Notes under the pieces: model-generated | The model's input: the letters and a program-made list of their open reading frames with translations, nothing else | Databases searched by the model: none | What the model was told of the DNA's origin: nothing | Translations under genes and position numbers: made by a program | Shown here: positions 8,262-16,185 of the stretch, in pieces | Position numbering within the stretch: position 1 is the stretch's first letter | How the letters are laid out: each line of letters starts with the position of its first letter | Origin: Comamonas avium | Lineage (GTDB): Bacteria; Pseudomonadota; Gammaproteobacteria; Burkholderiales; Burkholderiaceae_C | DNA length: 64,000 nt | Direction of reading: 5' to 3' | Assembly: GCF_014836675.1 (NCBI RefSeq) | Contig: NZ_JACSQK010000008.1 | Location: 62,001 to 126,000, forward strand

Positions 8262-9440
8262 ATGGAAGACATCGTCATCGTTTCAGCTGTGCGTACAGCG
8301 GTGGGCAAATTTGGAGGAGGCCTGTCCAAGGTGCCGGCAGTCGATCTTGGCGCCGCGGTGATCAAAGAGGCGCTGCAGCGCGCCCACATTCCTTTGGATC
8401 AAGTGGGTGAAGTCATCATGGGCCAGGTGCTGGCAGCTGGCGCAGGGCAAAACCCCGCGCGGCAAGCCATGATGAAGGCAGGGGTGGCCCAGGAGACCCC
8501 AGCTCTGACGATCAATGCCGTGTGCGGTTCTGGCTTGAAGGCCGTCATGCTGGCGGCACAGGCCGTGGCAACAGGCGATAGTGAAATTGTGGTGGCTGGC
8601 GGTCAGGAAAACATGAGCCTGTCTCCCCACGTGCTGCAAGGCTCGCGTGAAGGCCAGCGCATGGGCGACTGGAAGATGCAGGACACCATGATTGTGGATG
8701 GCCTGTGGGATGCCTATAACCACTACCACATGGGCATCACTGCGGAAAACGTAGCCAAGGGCAATGACATCTCTCGCTCGCAGCAAGATGAACTGGCGAT
8801 TGGCAGCCAGCAAAAAGCGGCAGCAGCGCAGGATGCGGGCAAGTTCAAAGACGAAATCGTGCCGGTCCTGATTCCTCAGCGCAAGGGCGATCCCATCGTG
8901 TTTGACGCGGATGAATACATCAACCGCAAAACCAGCCTGGAGGCTCTGTCTGGTCTGAAGCCTGCTTTTGACAAGGCCGGTTCAGTGACTGCGGGCAATG
9001 CTTCAGGTATCAACGACGGCGCTGCCGCGGTGGTGGTGATGTCCGCCAGCAAGGCACAGGCGCTGGGGCTGACACCGCTGGCAAAGATCAAGGCCTATGC
9101 CACCAGTGGACTGGACCCAGCGACCATGGGCATGGGCCCGGTCTTTGCAACACGCAAAGCGCTGGAGCGTGCGGGCTGGCAAGTAGGGGATGTGGATCTG
9201 TTTGAACTCAACGAAGCCTTTGCAGCGCAGGCCTGCGCGGTCAACAAGGTGCTGGGCATTGATGCGGCCAAGGTCAACGTCAATGGCGGCGCCATTGCGA
9301 TTGGACACCCCATTGGTGCGTCAGGCTGCCGCGTGCTGGTGACGTTGCTGCACGAAATGCAACGCCGCGGCGCCAACAAGGGTGTAGCAGCCCTGTGTAT
9401 TGGCGGTGGCATGGGTGTGGCGCTGGCCGTTGAGCGTTAA
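8262..9440 (+). CDS. phaA: Acetyl-CoA acetyltransferase (beta-ketothiolase)
   Basis: A 392-aa biosynthetic thiolase that condenses two acetyl-CoA to acetoacetyl-CoA, the first step of PHB synthesis. The nucleophile Cys88 lies in NAVCGSGLKAV; His349 (GHPIGASG) and Cys379 (CIGGGMGVA) complete the active site. The start at 8262 follows AAGGGA. It sits 101 bp after phaC and 130 bp before phaB, the usual class I order. Confidence 0.95.
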   Translation: MEDIVIVSAVRTAVGKFGGGLSKVPAVDLGAAVIKEALQRAHIPLDQVGEVIMGQVLAAGAGQNPARQAMMKAGVAQETPALTINAVCGSGLKAVMLAAQAVATGDSEIVVAGGQENMSLSPHVLQGSREGQRMGDWKMQDTMIVDGLWDAYNHYHMGITAENVAKGNDISRSQQDELAIGSQQKAAAAQDAGKFKDEIVPVLIPQRKGDPIVFDADEYINRKTSLEALSGLKPAFDKAGSVTAGNASGINDGAAAVVVMSASKAQALGLTPLAKIKAYATSGLDPATMGMGPVFATRKALERAGWQVGDVDLFELNEAFAAQACAVNKVLGIDAAKVNVNGGAIAIGHPIGASGCRVLVTLLHEMQRRGANKGVAALCIGGGMGVALAVER

Positions 9441-9570
9441 ACCATGGACACAGGTGGTCTGATGCGCAAATACCCCAGGTGGGTTAACCGCAACCCAGAC
9501 CATCGTGCTTTGCAACTACAGTCTTTATGCATAGTTGAAATTGGCATAAATAAATCAGGAGATAGGGAAT

Positions 9571-10308
9571 ATGAATAAGAAAGTAGCTTATGTGACTGGT
9601 GGTATGGGTGGCATTGGAACCACCATGTGCCAGCGTCTGCACAATGACGGTTTCAAAGTGATTGCGGGCTGCGGCCCCACACGTGACTACAAGAAGTGGC
9701 TGGATGAGCAAAAAGCCCTGGGCTTTACGTTTTACGCTTCGGTTGGCAATGTGAGCGAGTGGGCTTCTACTGTAGAAGCGTTCAATCAGGCCAAGCAAGA
9801 GCACGGCACGATCGATGTACTGGTGAACAACGCGGGCATTACACGTGACCGCATGTTCTTGAAGATGACCCCTGAAGACTGGCAGGCCGTCATTGAGACC
9901 AACCTGAACTCCATGTTCAACGTGACCAAGCAGGTTGTGGGCGACATGGTTGAAAAGGGCTGGGGTCGCATCATCAACATCAGCTCGGTCAACGGTGCCA
10001 AGGGGCAGGCGGGGCAGACCAACTACTCAGCGGCCAAGGCGGGCATGCATGGTTTCACCATGGCTTTGGCGCAAGAGCTGGCCAACAAGGGCGTGACTGT
10101 CAATACGGTCAGCCCTGGCTACATCGGGACAGACATGGTCAAGGCCATTCGTCCTGAGGTGCTCGATAAGATCGTGGCGACCATTCCGGTCAAGCGTTTG
10201 GGAGAGCCCAAAGAGATTGCATCGATTGTGTCGTGGCTGGCTTCTGACGATGGCAGCTACTCCACAGGTGCAGATTTTTCCGTCAACGGCGGTTTGCACA
10301 TGCATTGA
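9571..10308 (+). CDS. phaB: NADPH-dependent acetoacetyl-CoA reductase
   Basis: A 245-aa short-chain dehydrogenase that makes (R)-3-hydroxybutyryl-CoA for PhaC. It has the nucleotide-binding TGGMGGIGT near residue 9, NNAG near 88, and the catalytic Ser (ISSVNGA, near 139) and Tyr-x3-Lys (YSAAK, near 152). A GGAG ribosome site lies 9 bases upstream of the ATG. It is the last gene of the pha operon and is followed by a strong intrinsic terminator. Confidence 0.95.
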   Translation: MNKKVAYVTGGMGGIGTTMCQRLHNDGFKVIAGCGPTRDYKKWLDEQKALGFTFYASVGNVSEWASTVEAFNQAKQEHGTIDVLVNNAGITRDRMFLKMTPEDWQAVIETNLNSMFNVTKQVVGDMVEKGWGRIINISSVNGAKGQAGQTNYSAAKAGMHGFTMALAQELANKGVTVNTVSPGYIGTDMVKAIRPEVLDKIVATIPVKRLGEPKEIASIVSWLASDDGSYSTGADFSVNGGLHMH

Positions 10309-10330
10309 GCATGTGAACCCACAAAGCAAA

Positions 10331-10354
10331 AGCCCGCATCTGCGGGCTTTTTTG
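10331..10354 (+). terminator. Intrinsic terminator of the phaCAB operon
   Basis: A perfect 8-bp stem, AGCCCGCA-TC-TGCGGGCT, followed by six T residues, 22 bp after the phaB stop. A-rich sequence lies on the other side (CAAA), so it may also stop transcripts of the oppositely oriented micro-gene at 10422-10496. Confidence 0.85.
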
Positions 10355-10421
10355 TTGGGTGAAACTTTGTCAGAGTCAGCTGCGTTTGACACCTTGCAGG
10401 CAAGGCGGGCGCTGATTTTGT

Positions 10422-10496
10422 TTAAAGACGTGAAGGTGCGCGTTTACGGTCGCGTTCGTCTTCAGGCCAAACAGAAAAAATAGCTGGGGTTTGCAT
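10422..10496 (-). CDS. Micro-protein A with WPEDERDRKR core (24 aa), novel tandem family
   Basis: An ATG (10496) to TAA frame of 24 codons encoding MQTPAIFSV-WPEDERDRKR-APSRL. The ribosome site AAAGGAG lies 8 bases before the ATG. Two further frames at 10673-10741 and 10837-10911 encode the same decapeptide core. Against copy C the core has four codon differences (CCT/CCC, GAC/GAT, CGT/CGC, AAA/AAG), all synonymous, which indicates selection on the peptide. The product is soluble, strongly charged and without a signal peptide or membrane helix. I do not recognise the family. It is too short for most gene callers. Nothing translated follows it on this strand except the antisense of phaB, so it is not an obvious leader peptide. 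Confidence 0.8.
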   Translation of the reverse strand: MQTPAIFSVWPEDERDRKRAPSRL

Positions 10497-10518
10497 TGTG
10501 TTCACTCCTTTGCCTATT

Positions 10519-10546
10519 CAACGTGCAGCTTGAAGTCATGGTTGAC
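10519..10546 (-). promoter_or_regulatory. Conserved dyad upstream of micro-gene A: GTCAAC-N16-ACGTTG
   Basis: Read on the minus strand, GTCAAC and ACGTTG are separated by exactly 16 bases and end 22 bases before the ATG of micro-gene A. The same element with the same spacing precedes the other two copies (10767-10794, 10938-10965), although the 16-base spacer is not conserved. The arms can pair (TCAAC/GTTGA), so it could be a protein-binding dyad or a 5'-UTR stem. Confidence 0.6.
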
Positions 10547-10613
10547 GCTGTTTGTGCAAGCGTTTGCATGAATTGTTCAAGCTTGTTTTTGCATGGGAAG
10601 CCAGAAAAACGAA

Positions 10614-10633
10614 ACCCGCTGAGGCAAGCGGGT
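10614..10633 (-). terminator. Intrinsic terminator downstream of micro-gene B
   Basis: On the minus strand a 7-bp stem ACCCGCT/AGCGGGT with a 6-base loop is followed by TTCGTTTTTCTGG. It lies 40 bp after the stop of the 10673-10741 frame, so copies B and C appear to be transcribed separately from copy A. Confidence 0.7.
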
Positions 10634-10672
10634 CTGGGTGCTGGCAGCCGCAGCTACCAGTCAAAAACTGGA

Positions 10673-10741
10673 TCAACCGCGCAAAGGGGCGCGCTTGCGA
10701 TCACGTTCGTCTTCGGGCCAGATAGAGAAGATGGTATTCAT
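10673..10741 (-). CDS. Micro-protein B with WPEDERDRKR core (22 aa)
   Basis: An ATG (10741) to TGA frame of 22 codons encoding MNTIFSI-WPEDERDRKR-APLRG. An AAGGAA ribosome site lies 10 bases upstream. The core matches copies A and C exactly; against copy A five core codons differ, all silently. It is preceded by GTCAAC-N16-GCGTTG and followed by an intrinsic terminator, so it has the marks of a free-standing expressed gene. Function unknown. Confidence 0.8.
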   Translation of the reverse strand: MNTIFSIWPEDERDRKRAPLRG

Positions 10742-10766
10742 GGTGGTCTGATTCCTTATGCTTGAT

Positions 10767-10794
10767 CAACGCCGTTGCGAATGTCTGGGTTGAC
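10767..10794 (-). promoter_or_regulatory. Conserved dyad upstream of micro-gene B: GTCAAC-N16-GCGTTG
   Basis: Minus-strand GTCAAC and GCGTTG are 16 bases apart, ending 25 bases before the ATG of micro-gene B. Same spacing as at the other two copies. Confidence 0.6.
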
Positions 10795-10836
10795 GCAGAA
10801 GTGAAATTTTTTTGATGCCGGTGCTGTCAGCGCGTG

Positions 10837-10911
10837 TTACAGGCGTGCAGGGCTGCGCTTGCGATCGCGTTCGTCTTCGGGCCAGGCAGAAAGGATGTTG
10901 TTTGCATTCAT
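10837..10911 (-). CDS. Micro-protein C with WPEDERDRKR core (24 aa)
   Basis: An ATG (10911) to TAA frame of 24 codons encoding MNANNILSA-WPEDERDRKR-SPARL. The ribosome site AAGGAG lies 9 bases before the ATG. A second in-register CAT at 10905-10907 is not in frame. All three copies share a short N-terminus with a hydrophobic residue, Ser and a small residue before Trp, then the core, then [A/S]-P-x-R. Gaps between copies are about 95 and 176 bp, so they are separate genes rather than one repeat protein. Function unknown; no homologue recognised. Confidence 0.8.
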   Translation of the reverse strand: MNANNILSAWPEDERDRKRSPARL

Positions 10912-10937
10912 GGGGATTTACTCCTTGTGTACAGAAC

Positions 10938-10965
10938 CAACGCGGTCTAATCAGATGGCGTTGAC
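10938..10965 (-). promoter_or_regulatory. Conserved dyad upstream of micro-gene C: GTCAAC-N16-GCGTTG
   Basis: Third copy of the element, ending 26 bases before the ATG of micro-gene C, again with a 16-base spacer. Identical placement before three paralogous frames, with unrelated spacer sequence, argues for a functional site. Confidence 0.6.
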
Positions 10966-11107
10966 ACCTAAAAGTAAAAAAATGCATCGCTAAAACAGTG
11001 CTGTTTGGGCTTTTGGCACAGGGTGCATTGCGTCGCCATAGAATCTTTGGCTGTGTTGGTTGACTGCACGACGCCCGTGCTGTGCTGATATTTGTCTGGT
11101 AACGCTG

Positions 11108-11773
11108 ATGTCTTTGAATCTCTGGCTTTTATATGTGTCTTTGGCGGCTGCTGTGATTGCCTCGCCCGGGCCTTCGGCGTTACTTTGTGTTTCGCATGCG
11201 GTCAGCCATGGTGCGCGCAGGACGGTTGCCACCATCGTGGGGGGCATTACGGCATCCATGACCTTGATGGCACTTTCTGCACTGGGCCTGGGTGCAGTGA
11301 TTGCGGCCTCTGATACGTGGTTTCAGACCATTAAATGGGCAGGAGCCGCGTACCTGGTGTATTTGGGTATTTCTGCCTGGCGTACCCGCCCTGCAGCCAA
11401 GCAGACAGATGCTGCTGAGCAGGCGGATGCTGACGTGCCAGTTGCTGTTCCAGCAGCTTTGCACACTGCAGGCAGCGCGTGGAAGCTTTATCGCAAGGGC
11501 TTTATGGTGGGTATTGGCAACCCCAAGGACTTGCTGTTTTTTAGCGCCTTGTTTCCCCAGTTCTTGGACCCCAGTGCCCCTTTTGCCATGCAGATGACCA
11601 TTTTGGGCGCAACGTGGATGGTGCTGGATGGCTCCATCATGTTCGCCTATGCGCTGTGCGGCGCCAAGATGATGGCGCGGCTGGCCAGCGGTGGCGCGGG
11701 GCAATGGTTTCACCGGGTAACTGGCGGTGCCTTCATTGCAGCTGGCGGGCTGCTGGCTACGGCGCAGCGTTAA
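11108..11773 (+). CDS. LysE/RhtB-family amino-acid (or homoserine-lactone) exporter
   Basis: 221 aa from the ATG at 11108. The N-terminal signature ASPGPSALLCVSHAVSHGARRT (about residues 17-38) and a six-helix hydrophobic profile match RhtB-type exporters, which pump amino acids or related small molecules out of the cytoplasm. Helices are visible at about 5-25, 38-60, 68-88, 125-145, 155-178 and 195-215. A polar linker rich in A, D and Q (about 95-120) separates the halves. No clear ribosome site precedes the start. Substrate unknown. Confidence 0.85.
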   Translation: MSLNLWLLYVSLAAAVIASPGPSALLCVSHAVSHGARRTVATIVGGITASMTLMALSALGLGAVIAASDTWFQTIKWAGAAYLVYLGISAWRTRPAAKQTDAAEQADADVPVAVPAALHTAGSAWKLYRKGFMVGIGNPKDLLFFSALFPQFLDPSAPFAMQMTILGATWMVLDGSIMFAYALCGAKMMARLASGGAGQWFHRVTGGAFIAAGGLLATAQR

Positions 11774-11787
11774 ACCCAGTACTGGAT

Positions 11788-11881
11788 AAAAAAAGTAGCT
11801 GCCATCGCTTATGAGGCATTGTTTTCAGATAGTTTTGTATCTGAAAATCAATGTGCACAAGCGTTAGCAGCTACTTTTTTT
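11788..11881. repeat. Structured intergenic repeat, copy 1 (double hairpin, bidirectional terminator)
   Basis: Outer arms AAAAAAAGTAGCTGC (11788-11802) and GCAGCTACTTTTTTT (11867-11881) are perfectly complementary over 15 bp. An inner hairpin TTTTCAGATA/TATCTGAAAA (11822-11831, 11838-11847) has a 10-bp stem. Related sequences occur at 23515-23607, 38791-38873, 48541-48591 and 55491-55576. This copy lies between the convergent LysE-type and ABC-F genes, where poly-A/poly-T on both flanks would terminate transcription in either direction. Confidence 0.8.
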
Positions 11882-11902
11882 TGCCTTTAAAGGAATGCTG
11901 GT

Positions 11903-13912
11903 TTAAGCCAGACCCGCTTCCTGAGTCAGCGCTTCAATGGTTTCGCTCAGCTCCAGCCAGCGCTCTTCCAGCTTGTCCAGTTCATCGCCCACGGCTTTGA
12001 GGCGCTTGCCGGCTTCGGCAATGTCTGCCGGTGACAGGGGTGTGGCCAGCTTGGCTTCAAGCTGGCTCTTTTCAGTACCCAGAGCGGCAATGTGCTGGTC
12101 CAGCTTGTCCAGCTCTTTCTTGAAGGGCTTGGTCTTTTCGGTGAGCAACTGGCGTGCCTGGGCAGCCAGTTTGCGTTGCTCGCGCTGGTCGCCTTGCGGC
12201 TCGGGTGCTGCGGCGACCACCACGGGTGCGGCCACGGGTGCTGCAGCCGGGGCCTTGGCTTGGGCGGCTTGCTCGGCGTTTTTGGCTTCCTCGCGCAGGC
12301 GTTTGGATTCTTCCAGCAGGTAGCGCTGGTAGTCGTCCAGATCGCCGTCGAAGGGCCCGACCACGCCACGGCCCACCATCCAGAAGTCTTCGCAGACCGA
12401 GCGCAGCAGCGATCGATCGTGCGAGACCAGCATGACGGTGCCGTCGAAGTCGTTGAGCGCCATGGCCAGCGCTTCGCGGGTTGCCAGGTCCAGGTGGTTG
12501 GTAGGCTCGTCCAGCAGCAGCAGGTTGGGGCGCTGCCAGACAATCATGGCCAGCACCAGACGGGCTTTTTCGCCACCACTCATGGTGCCAACGGCCTGCT
12601 TGACCATGTCACCAGTGAAGTTGAAGGTGCCCAGATAGCTGCGCAAATCTTGCTCGCGGCTGGGTTGCTTGGCGTCGGGGCCCAGCTCCTTGGCCAGATG
12701 GATCATGTGCTCCAGCGGGTTTTCGCTGGGGCGCAGCACGTCCAGCTCCTGCTGGGCAAAGTAGCCAATGTTCAGGCCCTTGCCTTCAGTGACGGTGCCG
12801 CCCAGCGCCTGCATGGTGCGGGCAATGGTTTTGACCAGTGTCGATTTGCCCTGGCCGTTAGCACCCAAAATACCAATGCGCTGACCGGCCAGCACCGAGC
12901 GGTTGACGCCCGACAAAATGGTGGTGGGCACACCGTCTTCGTCGTAGTAGCCGAACGATGCATCGCTGATGGCCAGCATCGGGTTGGGCAGGTTGGCGGG
13001 TTCTTTGAACTCGAACGTGAAGTCGGCTTCGGCCAGTACCGGGCCGATCTTTTCCATGCGCTCGAGCTGTTTGACCCGGCTTTGTGCCTGCTTGGCCTTG
13101 CTGGCCTTGGCCTTGAAGCGGTCAATGAACTTTTGCAGGTGTGCCATCTTCTCTTGCTGCTTGGAGAAGCTGGCGGCTTGCAATTCAAGCTGCTGGGCGC
13201 GCAACTCTTCAAATTTGCTGTAGTTACCGCCGTAGCGGTTGAGCTGGCCACTTTGAATTTGCAGGGTGACGTTGGTGATGGCGTCCAGAAACTCTCGGTC
13301 GTGGCTGATGACAATCATCGTGCCCGTATAGCGTTTGAGCCAGGCTTCCAGCCACACCAGTGCATCCAGATCCAAGTGGTTGGTAGGCTCGTCCAGCAGC
13401 AGCAGGTCTGACGGGCACATCAGTGCGCGGGCCAGTTGCAGGCGCATGCGCCAGCCGCCAGAAAAGCTGTTGACAGGGTTGTCTAACTCGCTGGCACGAA
13501 AGCCCAGTCCCAAAATCAGGGCTTGGGCGCGGGCTTCGGCATCGTGCGCGCCGGCATCGTGCAGGTCAGAGTAGGCGTGGGCGATGGCCATGCCGTCGTC
13601 GCTGGCCTCCGCTTCGATCAATTGGCGCTGTACTTCGGCCAGCAGAGTATCACCCTCCAGAACAAACGCCGTCGCGCCCTGTTCGGTCTCTGGCATGTTC
13701 TGGGCCACTTCGGCCATGCGCCAGCTGGTGGGGATGTAGAAATCACCGCCGTCTTCGTGCAGTTTGCCGCTGAGCAGCGCAAACAAAGATGACTTGCCAG
13801 CGCCGTTGCGGCCAACAAGGCCCACGTTTTCACCGGGGTTGATGGTGGCGGACACGTTGTCCAGCACGGCTTTGCTGCCACGTCGCAAGGTGACGTTTTT
13901 GAGGGTGATCAT
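11903..13912 (-). CDS. ABC-F family ATPase (YheS/Uup-like), ribosome-associated
   Basis: A 669-aa protein with two ABC ATPase domains and no membrane segments. Domain 1: Walker A GRNGAGKSS (about 35-43), signature SFSGGWRMRL (near 147), Walker B LLLLDEPTNHLDL (near 168). Domain 2: GANGQGKST (near 347), TMSGGEKARL (near 442), LLLLDEPTNHLDL (near 464). A charged helical linker (about 240-290) joins the domains. An Ala/Pro-rich stretch near 560-580 and a C-terminal coiled coil (about 590-665) follow. ABC-F proteins act on the ribosomal E site to relieve stalling; some give antibiotic protection, but the YheS/Uup architecture points to a housekeeping role. Confidence 0.88.
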   Translation of the reverse strand: MITLKNVTLRRGSKAVLDNVSATINPGENVGLVGRNGAGKSSLFALLSGKLHEDGGDFYIPTSWRMAEVAQNMPETEQGATAFVLEGDTLLAEVQRQLIEAEASDDGMAIAHAYSDLHDAGAHDAEARAQALILGLGFRASELDNPVNSFSGGWRMRLQLARALMCPSDLLLLDEPTNHLDLDALVWLEAWLKRYTGTMIVISHDREFLDAITNVTLQIQSGQLNRYGGNYSKFEELRAQQLELQAASFSKQQEKMAHLQKFIDRFKAKASKAKQAQSRVKQLERMEKIGPVLAEADFTFEFKEPANLPNPMLAISDASFGYYDEDGVPTTILSGVNRSVLAGQRIGILGANGQGKSTLVKTIARTMQALGGTVTEGKGLNIGYFAQQELDVLRPSENPLEHMIHLAKELGPDAKQPSREQDLRSYLGTFNFTGDMVKQAVGTMSGGEKARLVLAMIVWQRPNLLLLDEPTNHLDLATREALAMALNDFDGTVMLVSHDRSLLRSVCEDFWMVGRGVVGPFDGDLDDYQRYLLEESKRLREEAKNAEQAAQAKAPAAAPVAAPVVVAAAPEPQGDQREQRKLAAQARQLLTEKTKPFKKELDKLDQHIAALGTEKSQLEAKLATPLSPADIAEAGKRLKAVGDELDKLEERWLELSETIEALTQEAGLA

Positions 13913-13922
13913 CGGAGCGTTC

Positions 13923-13954
13923 GGAAAAAAGGCGCACCCGCGCGGGGCGGGTGC
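13923..13954 (-). terminator. Intrinsic terminator after prmB
   Basis: On the minus strand an 8-bp GC-rich stem (GCACCCGC/GCGGGTGC, loop of 5) is followed by GCCTTTTTTCC. It sits between the prmB stop and the ABC-F start and separates the two transcripts. Confidence 0.75.
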
Positions 13955-14006
13955 TGTTGTCTGAGAGGGCTGTCAGCCGCAGGCCAAGCCCGCGTCTGCA
14001 ATGGCC

Positions 14007-14936
14007 TTATTGTGACTGCAGCTTGGCTTGTGCGAGCAACGACTGCTTGGTAACCAGTAAAACCTGGTCTTCGCCAGCGCTGGTTTCAAGCCAGAACACG
14101 GGCAGCAGCGGGAAGGCAGCTTCAAAAAAGTCGCGCTCGTTGCCAATTTCCAGCACCATGACTGCGTCTTCGGTCATGCAGCCGGGGGCGGCTGCGAATA
14201 AATCGCGTATGAAGTCCATGCCGTCCCTGCCGCCTGCCAGTGCCAGTTCAGGCTCGGCCAGGTATTCGGCGGGCAGTTTGGACATGCTGTCGGCATTCAC
14301 ATACGGCGGGTTGCACAAAATTAAATCCCAGGGCCCGGGTACTTTGGACAGGCCATCTGTTTCTACCAGCGTGACGCGGTCTTGCAGCGCGTGTTTGTCC
14401 ACATTGATACGGGCTACAGCCAGTGCATCGGTGGAAATGTCTGCGCCTGTGACTTCAACCTCGGGGAAGGCCATTGCGGCCAGACAGGCCAGTGAGCCGT
14501 TGCCGGTGCACAGATCCAGTACCTTGCGGGTTTTATCGGACAGGAAGTGGTCAATGCTGCCGTCTGCCAGCAGCTCTGCAATAAAGCTGCGCGGCACGAT
14601 GGCGCGCTCGTCCACATAAAACGGCACACCCACCAGCCACGCCTCTTGTGTCAGGTAAGCCGCAGGCTTGCGGCTATCAATGCGAGCTTTGAAAAGCGCA
14701 GCTACCTGCGCTTGCTGTTCGGGCGTTACAGGCTGATTTTCTACAGATTCCTCTTCGTCGCCCAAAGGGGCGTCGATGGGAAGGCCCAGCTTCCACAGCA
14801 CCAGCCAGATAGCTTCTTCGTACGCATTGGCGGTGCCGTGGCCAAAGCCCACGCCTGCCTGGGTCAGGCATTCAGTGCCTGTTGCAATCAAGGTGCCTAC
14901 GGTGTTGCCATGGGGCAGGGTGTATGCGTGGCTCAT
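14007..14936 (-). CDS. prmB: Ribosomal protein L3 N5-glutamine methyltransferase
   Basis: A 309-aa class I SAM-dependent methyltransferase. It has the SAM-binding motif [12 protein letters not shown] (near 140) and the catalytic NPPY loop ([11 protein letters not shown], near 210) that positions the glutamine amide. The N-terminal helical domain with [14 protein letters not shown] (near 40) separates PrmB from release-factor methylase PrmC. It methylates a Gln of ribosomal protein L3. Its ATG overlaps the dapE stop by 4 bp (ATGA), indicating translational coupling. Confidence 0.9.
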   Translation of the reverse strand: MSHAYTLPHGNTVGTLIATGTECLTQAGVGFGHGTANAYEEAIWLVLWKLGLPIDAPLGDEEESVENQPVTPEQQAQVAALFKARIDSRKPAAYLTQEAWLVGVPFYVDERAIVPRSFIAELLADGSIDHFLSDKTRKVLDLCTGNGSLACLAAMAFPEVEVTGADISTDALAVARINVDKHALQDRVTLVETDGLSKVPGPWDLILCNPPYVNADSMSKLPAEYLAEPELALAGGRDGMDFIRDLFAAAPGCMTEDAVMVLEIGNERDFFEAAFPLLPVFWLETSAGEDQVLLVTKQSLLAQAKLQSQ

Positions 14937-16120
14937 GCTGTGGCTCCTTGCTCAGCGCTGGCAGACCGCAGTCGGGTATGCAGGTTTTCCATCAGGCGGC
15001 GGTAAATATTCTTGAGGGGCTCGACGTCGGTCACCACGATGTGTTCGTCAATCTTGTGGATGGTGGCGTTAGGGGGGCCAAGCTCAATCACCTGCGGGCA
15101 GGCTTTGGCAATGAAGCGGCCATCGCTGGTGCCGCCGCTGGTGGACAGCTCGGTCTCCAGGCCTGTTTCTGCGCGGATGGCTTCTTGTGCGGCCGTCACC
15201 AGGTCGCCCGGGGTAGTCAGGAAGGGCTCGCCCGAGAGGCTCCAGGTCAGGTCATACTCCAGCGCGTGCTTGTCCAGCACGGATTTGACGCGCTGCTTGA
15301 GGCTTTCGGCGGTGTTTTCCGAGCTGTAGCGGAAGTTGAAGTCAATCACCACCTCGCCGGGAATGACGTTGGATGCCCCTGTGCCGCCATGCATGTTGCT
15401 GATTTGCCAGCTGGTGGGCGGGAAAAATGCATTGCCCTTGTCCCACTCAATGCTGGCCAGTTCTGTCAGCGCAGGCACGGCCTGGTGAATCGGGTTGCGA
15501 GCCAGTTGCGGGTATGCAATGTGGCCCTGAATGCCCTCCACCGTGAGGCGACCGCTGAGCGAGCCACGGCGGCCATTCTTGATCATGTCGCCTGTTTGTC
15601 TGACGGCGGTGGGCTCTCCCACAATGCACCAGTGCATGGGCTCTTGGCGGGCCTGCAGTGCCTGAATGACGGTTTTGGTGCCGTCATGGGCGGGGCCTTC
15701 TTCGTCGCTGGTCAGCAGCAGGGCTATGTCCAGCGGGGTGTCAGCGTGGGCAGCCAGAAACTCTTCCAGAGCCACGATAAAAGCGGCGATCGACGTTTTC
15801 ATGTCGCTGGCACCGCGCCCAAACAGCTTGCCGTCGTGGTAGGTGGGTGTAAAGGGTGGGTAGGACCACTGCTCGACAGGCCCGGTAGGCACTACGTCGG
15901 TATGGCCGGCAAAGATCAGTGTTTTGGCCTGAGGCAGGCCAGTGCGGCGCACAGCCCAGAGGTTGTGCACACGAAAGTGATCAGGGCCGCCATCCATGCG
16001 TTCGCAATGAAAGCCCAGATGGCTCAGGCGCTGTGCCAGCAATTCCAGACAGCCAGCATCTTCAGGGGTGATGGAGGGGCGGCTGATCAGTTGCTCAGCC
16101 AGTTGCAGCGTGCGGGACAT
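14933..16120 (-). CDS. dapE: Succinyl-diaminopimelate desuccinylase
   Basis: 395 aa from the ATG at 16120; a GTG nine codons upstream is in frame, but family members start at this [12 protein letters not shown] segment. It is an M20 metallopeptidase-fold enzyme that hydrolyses N-succinyl-LL-diaminopimelate in lysine and peptidoglycan precursor synthesis. Visible metal-site motifs are [12 protein letters not shown] (near 70), GRGASDMKT (near 100) and [12 protein letters not shown] (near 135), with GGTSDGRF near 330. The preceding dap genes dapC and dapD lie upstream on the same strand. Confidence 0.93.
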   Translation of the reverse strand: MSRTLQLAEQLISRPSITPEDAGCLELLAQRLSHLGFHCERMDGGPDHFRVHNLWAVRRTGLPQAKTLIFAGHTDVVPTGPVEQWSYPPFTPTYHDGKLFGRGASDMKTSIAAFIVALEEFLAAHADTPLDIALLLTSDEEGPAHDGTKTVIQALQARQEPMHWCIVGEPTAVRQTGDMIKNGRRGSLSGRLTVEGIQGHIAYPQLARNPIHQAVPALTELASIEWDKGNAFFPPTSWQISNMHGGTGASNVIPGEVVIDFNFRYSSENTAESLKQRVKSVLDKHALEYDLTWSLSGEPFLTTPGDLVTAAQEAIRAETGLETELSTSGGTSDGRFIAKACPQVIELGPPNATIHKIDEHIVVTDVEPLKNIYRRLMENLHTRLRSASAEQGATA

Positions 16121-16185
16121 GTGAGAAAAATCCAAATGGGACTGCACCTTGTGTGCAGCCTTGCCCCCAGTCCGAAACCGGGGCT

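Noticed and set aside
10422-10911. Micro-genes as leader (attenuation) peptides
   Set aside because: The Arg-rich core suggests attenuation, but no biosynthetic gene follows on that strand and a terminator separates copies A and B.
12092-13411. 439-codon + strand frame inside the ABC-F gene
   Set aside because: Antisense shadow of the two ATPase domains; low-complexity Val/Gly/Gln composition without a family.
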